Source: Wolbachia endosymbiont of Armadillidium arcangelii
GTDB taxonomy: Bacteria; Pseudomonadota; Alphaproteobacteria; Rickettsiales; Anaplasmataceae
Direction: 5' to 3'
DNA: 64,000 nucleotides
NCBI RefSeq assembly: GCF_040207875.1
Contig: NZ_CP157942.1
Location: 992,001-1,056,000 of the forward strand
Part shown: one piece after another, positions 62,691 through 64,000 of the stretch
How the letters are laid out: every line of letters begins with the position of its first letter
Position numbering within the stretch: position 1 is the first letter of the stretch
Made by a program: the position numbers and the translations under genes
Notes under the pieces: generated by a model
Told to the model about the DNA's origin: nothing
The model's database searches: none
The model's input: only the letters and a program-made list of their open reading frames with translations

Positions 62691-62975
62691 CTATTTATTT
62701 TTTAAATTATATTCACTTTGCGTATATAAGTTAAGAGAAATCGCATGTACTCGTTCTATTTCACTCTTTAATAATTCATAGATCAATTTATGCCTCTTTA
62801 AAGAGCTCATTCCAGAAAAGTCGTTAGATATTAATACTAATTTGATATGTGAAGGTAGTGTTGAAGACGAAGCAAAATAATGATCTGCATGCTTCGCTGA
62901 TTCATCGATAATATTAATATCAACTACACTTATTGAACCGCGTAGCTTTTCTTCTATCGTTTTAATAATATCCAT
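62691..62975 (-). CDS. BolA-family protein
   Basis: 94 residues from MDIIKTIEEKL, with AAAGGA six bases upstream, preferred to the longer open frame from 62996. The BolA pattern is in VVDINIIDESAKHADHY (conserved His), then HIKLVLISNDFSGMSSLKRH and KLIYELLKSEI. BolA proteins pair with monothiol glutaredoxin for iron-sulfur handling. It ends just before metC. Confidence 0.88.
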   Translation of the reverse strand: MDIIKTIEEKLRGSISVVDINIIDESAKHADHYFASSSTLPSHIKLVLISNDFSGMSSLKRHKLIYELLKSEIERVHAISLNLYTQSEYNLKNK

Positions 62976-63013
62976 AATGGTTCCTTTAACCAACAATATG
63001 GTACAGCTTTCCT

Positions 63014-63048
63014 CTTGTCATTCCAGCTTCAAATACTGGAATGACAAG
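63014..63048. terminator. Perfect 13-bp hairpin between dnaK and bolA
   Basis: CTTGTCATTCCAG (63014-63026) and CTGGAATGACAAG (63036-63048), with a nine-base loop. It lies between the dnaK stop and bolA start. It may terminate dnaK (minus strand); its sequence also matches the Wolbachia palindromic repeat class, so it may be a repeat with a terminator role. Confidence 0.65.
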
Positions 63049-63071
63049 AAAAGTGATAGAACAATACACAA

Positions 63072-64000
63072 TTACTTATTCTCTTCTTTATTATCTATAT
63101 CTTGATAATCAGAATCTACTACTTTTTCTTCCTCATTATTTGTTGTGGATGAGCTTTCTCCACCTTGCTGTTGTTGAGATTCCTTATACATAGCTTCTCC
63201 AAGCTTCATAGAAAGCTGGGAAAGATTAGTAACCTTTTGTTGTATTGAATCAGCATCATCAATGTTATCAGATTTACTAACTTCCTTTAATTCGTTAACT
63301 GCATTTTCAATAGCAGATTTATCTTCCGGAGAAATTTTATTACCATACTCTGTCAGAGATTTTTCTGTAGAATGAACTAAGCTATCTGCCTGATTCTTCA
63401 CTTCAATAAATTTCTTACGCTTTTCATCTTCTTGTGCTTTTTCTTCAGCTTCTTTTACCATGCGATTTATTTCATCATCAGATAGGCCACCTGAAGACTG
63501 AATACGTATTTTCTGCTCTTTTCCAGTAGCTTTATCTTTTGCAGAAACGTGCGCTATTCCATTTGCATCTATATCAAATGTCACTTCAATTTGTGGAACT
63601 CCACGCGGAGCAGGAGGTATTCCTTCTAAACTAAATTGACCAAGTAACTTGTTATCAACTGCCAATTTTCTTTCACCCTGATGCACTTTAATTGTAACAG
63701 CTGTTTGATTATCTTCTGCAGTTGAAAACACCTGGGATTTTTTAGTGGGAATAGTAGTATTACGTTCAATAAGTGTAGTGAATACTCCCCCTAGAGTTTC
63801 AATACCAAGAGAAAGTGGAGTTACGTCAAGTAGTAACACATCTCTTACATCACCTTGAATGATTCCTGCCTGTATTGCAGCTCCAATTGCTACAACTTCA
63901 TCAGGGTTGACTCCTCTATGTGGATCTTTGCCAAAGAATTCTTTAACTTTCTCTATGACTTTTGGCATACGAGTCATGCCACCAACAAGAACCACTTCGC
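63072..64000 (-). CDS. dnaK: Chaperone DnaK, 3' part (cut by the window edge)
   Basis: The sequence begins inside the ATPase domain (VVLVGGMTRMPKVIEKVKEF, FFGKDPHRGVNPDEVVAIGA), then the linker DVLLLDVTPLSLGIETLGGV, and the substrate-binding domain (NTTIPTKKSQVFSTAEDNQT and QGERKLA). It ends EEKVVDSDYQDIDNKEENK. Hsp70 folding chaperone. The 5' end lies beyond position 64000. It is followed by the hairpin and bolA. Confidence 0.96.
   Translation of the reverse strand, partial: EVVLVGGMTRMPKVIEKVKEFFGKDPHRGVNPDEVVAIGAAIQAGIIQGDVRDVLLLDVTPLSLGIETLGGVFTTLIERNTTIPTKKSQVFSTAEDNQTAVTIKVHQGERKLAVDNKLLGQFSLEGIPPAPRGVPQIEVTFDIDANGIAHVSAKDKATGKEQKIRIQSSGGLSDDEINRMVKEAEEKAQEDEKRKKFIEVKNQADSLVHSTEKSLTEYGNKISPEDKSAIENAVNELKEVSKSDNIDDADSIQQKVTNLSQLSMKLGEAMYKESQQQQGGESSSTTNNEEEKVVDSDYQDIDNKEENK

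Noticed and set aside
1..64000. CRISPR arrays, tRNA or rRNA genes
   Set aside because: No regularly spaced repeats, cloverleaf-like segments or rRNA-like stretches were noticed by eye on either strand.

Overview
The window is from a Wolbachia-type endosymbiont (Rickettsiales). This rests on the AT-rich sequence, a WO-family temperate prophage, ankyrin-repeat genes, many decayed insertion sequences, Wolbachia-style paralogous membrane proteins and a palindromic element inserted inside murE. No strain is assigned, because no database comparison was possible.

Layout. Positions 1 to about 38.8 kb are WO prophage; the left end lies outside the window. On the minus strand (1-9.7 kb) is the contractile tail operon: tape measure, gpE tail-assembly chaperone with a -1 frameshift extension, tail tube FII, sheath FI, tail fibre and other distal tail proteins. 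At 9.98 kb the plus strand starts a sigma-factor-like regulator. It is followed by a replication module (Sak4-like ATPase, DUF669/SSB-like protein and three tandem RepA-type ATPases, one carrying a primase-like N-terminus and TOPRIM). A two-gene minus-strand cassette of unknown function (16.66-18.97 kb) separates this from a plus-strand block. That block holds a RuvC-like nuclease, ParB-methyltransferase, small terminase, ankyrin protein, large terminase, gpW, GH25 lysozyme, portal, S49 protease, decoration protein, capsid, head-tail joining proteins, gpV, PAAR, gp25/W, baseplate J, tail protein I, two ankyrin proteins, DUF2924 and a large serine recombinase.

The prophage looks dead for particle production. 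The tape measure has two in-frame stops. The major capsid gene, large terminase (three places), one ATPase, the primase-helicase 3' end, the methyltransferase 3' end and the DUF4815 protein 5' end are frameshifted. One morphogenesis gene is split by an IS110 element. Many of the lesions are 1-2 nt indels, so they should be confirmed against raw reads. A shared 40-bp promoter-like element precedes the tail operon, the replication operon and the nuclease/packaging operon. It may be the target of the phage sigma-like protein.

From 39 kb to the end is chromosome: cydAB with a tiny third membrane protein, a truncated Wolbachia protein next to an IS4 element, alaS, a tandem-duplicated membrane-protein gene whose second copy is split by IS630, a PAS protein, rpmI-rplT, fmt, purH, a cluster of IS256/IS66/IS5 sequences, a peroxiredoxin-trxB pair, a short ankyrin ORF, murE-metC-bolA and the 3' part of dnaK.
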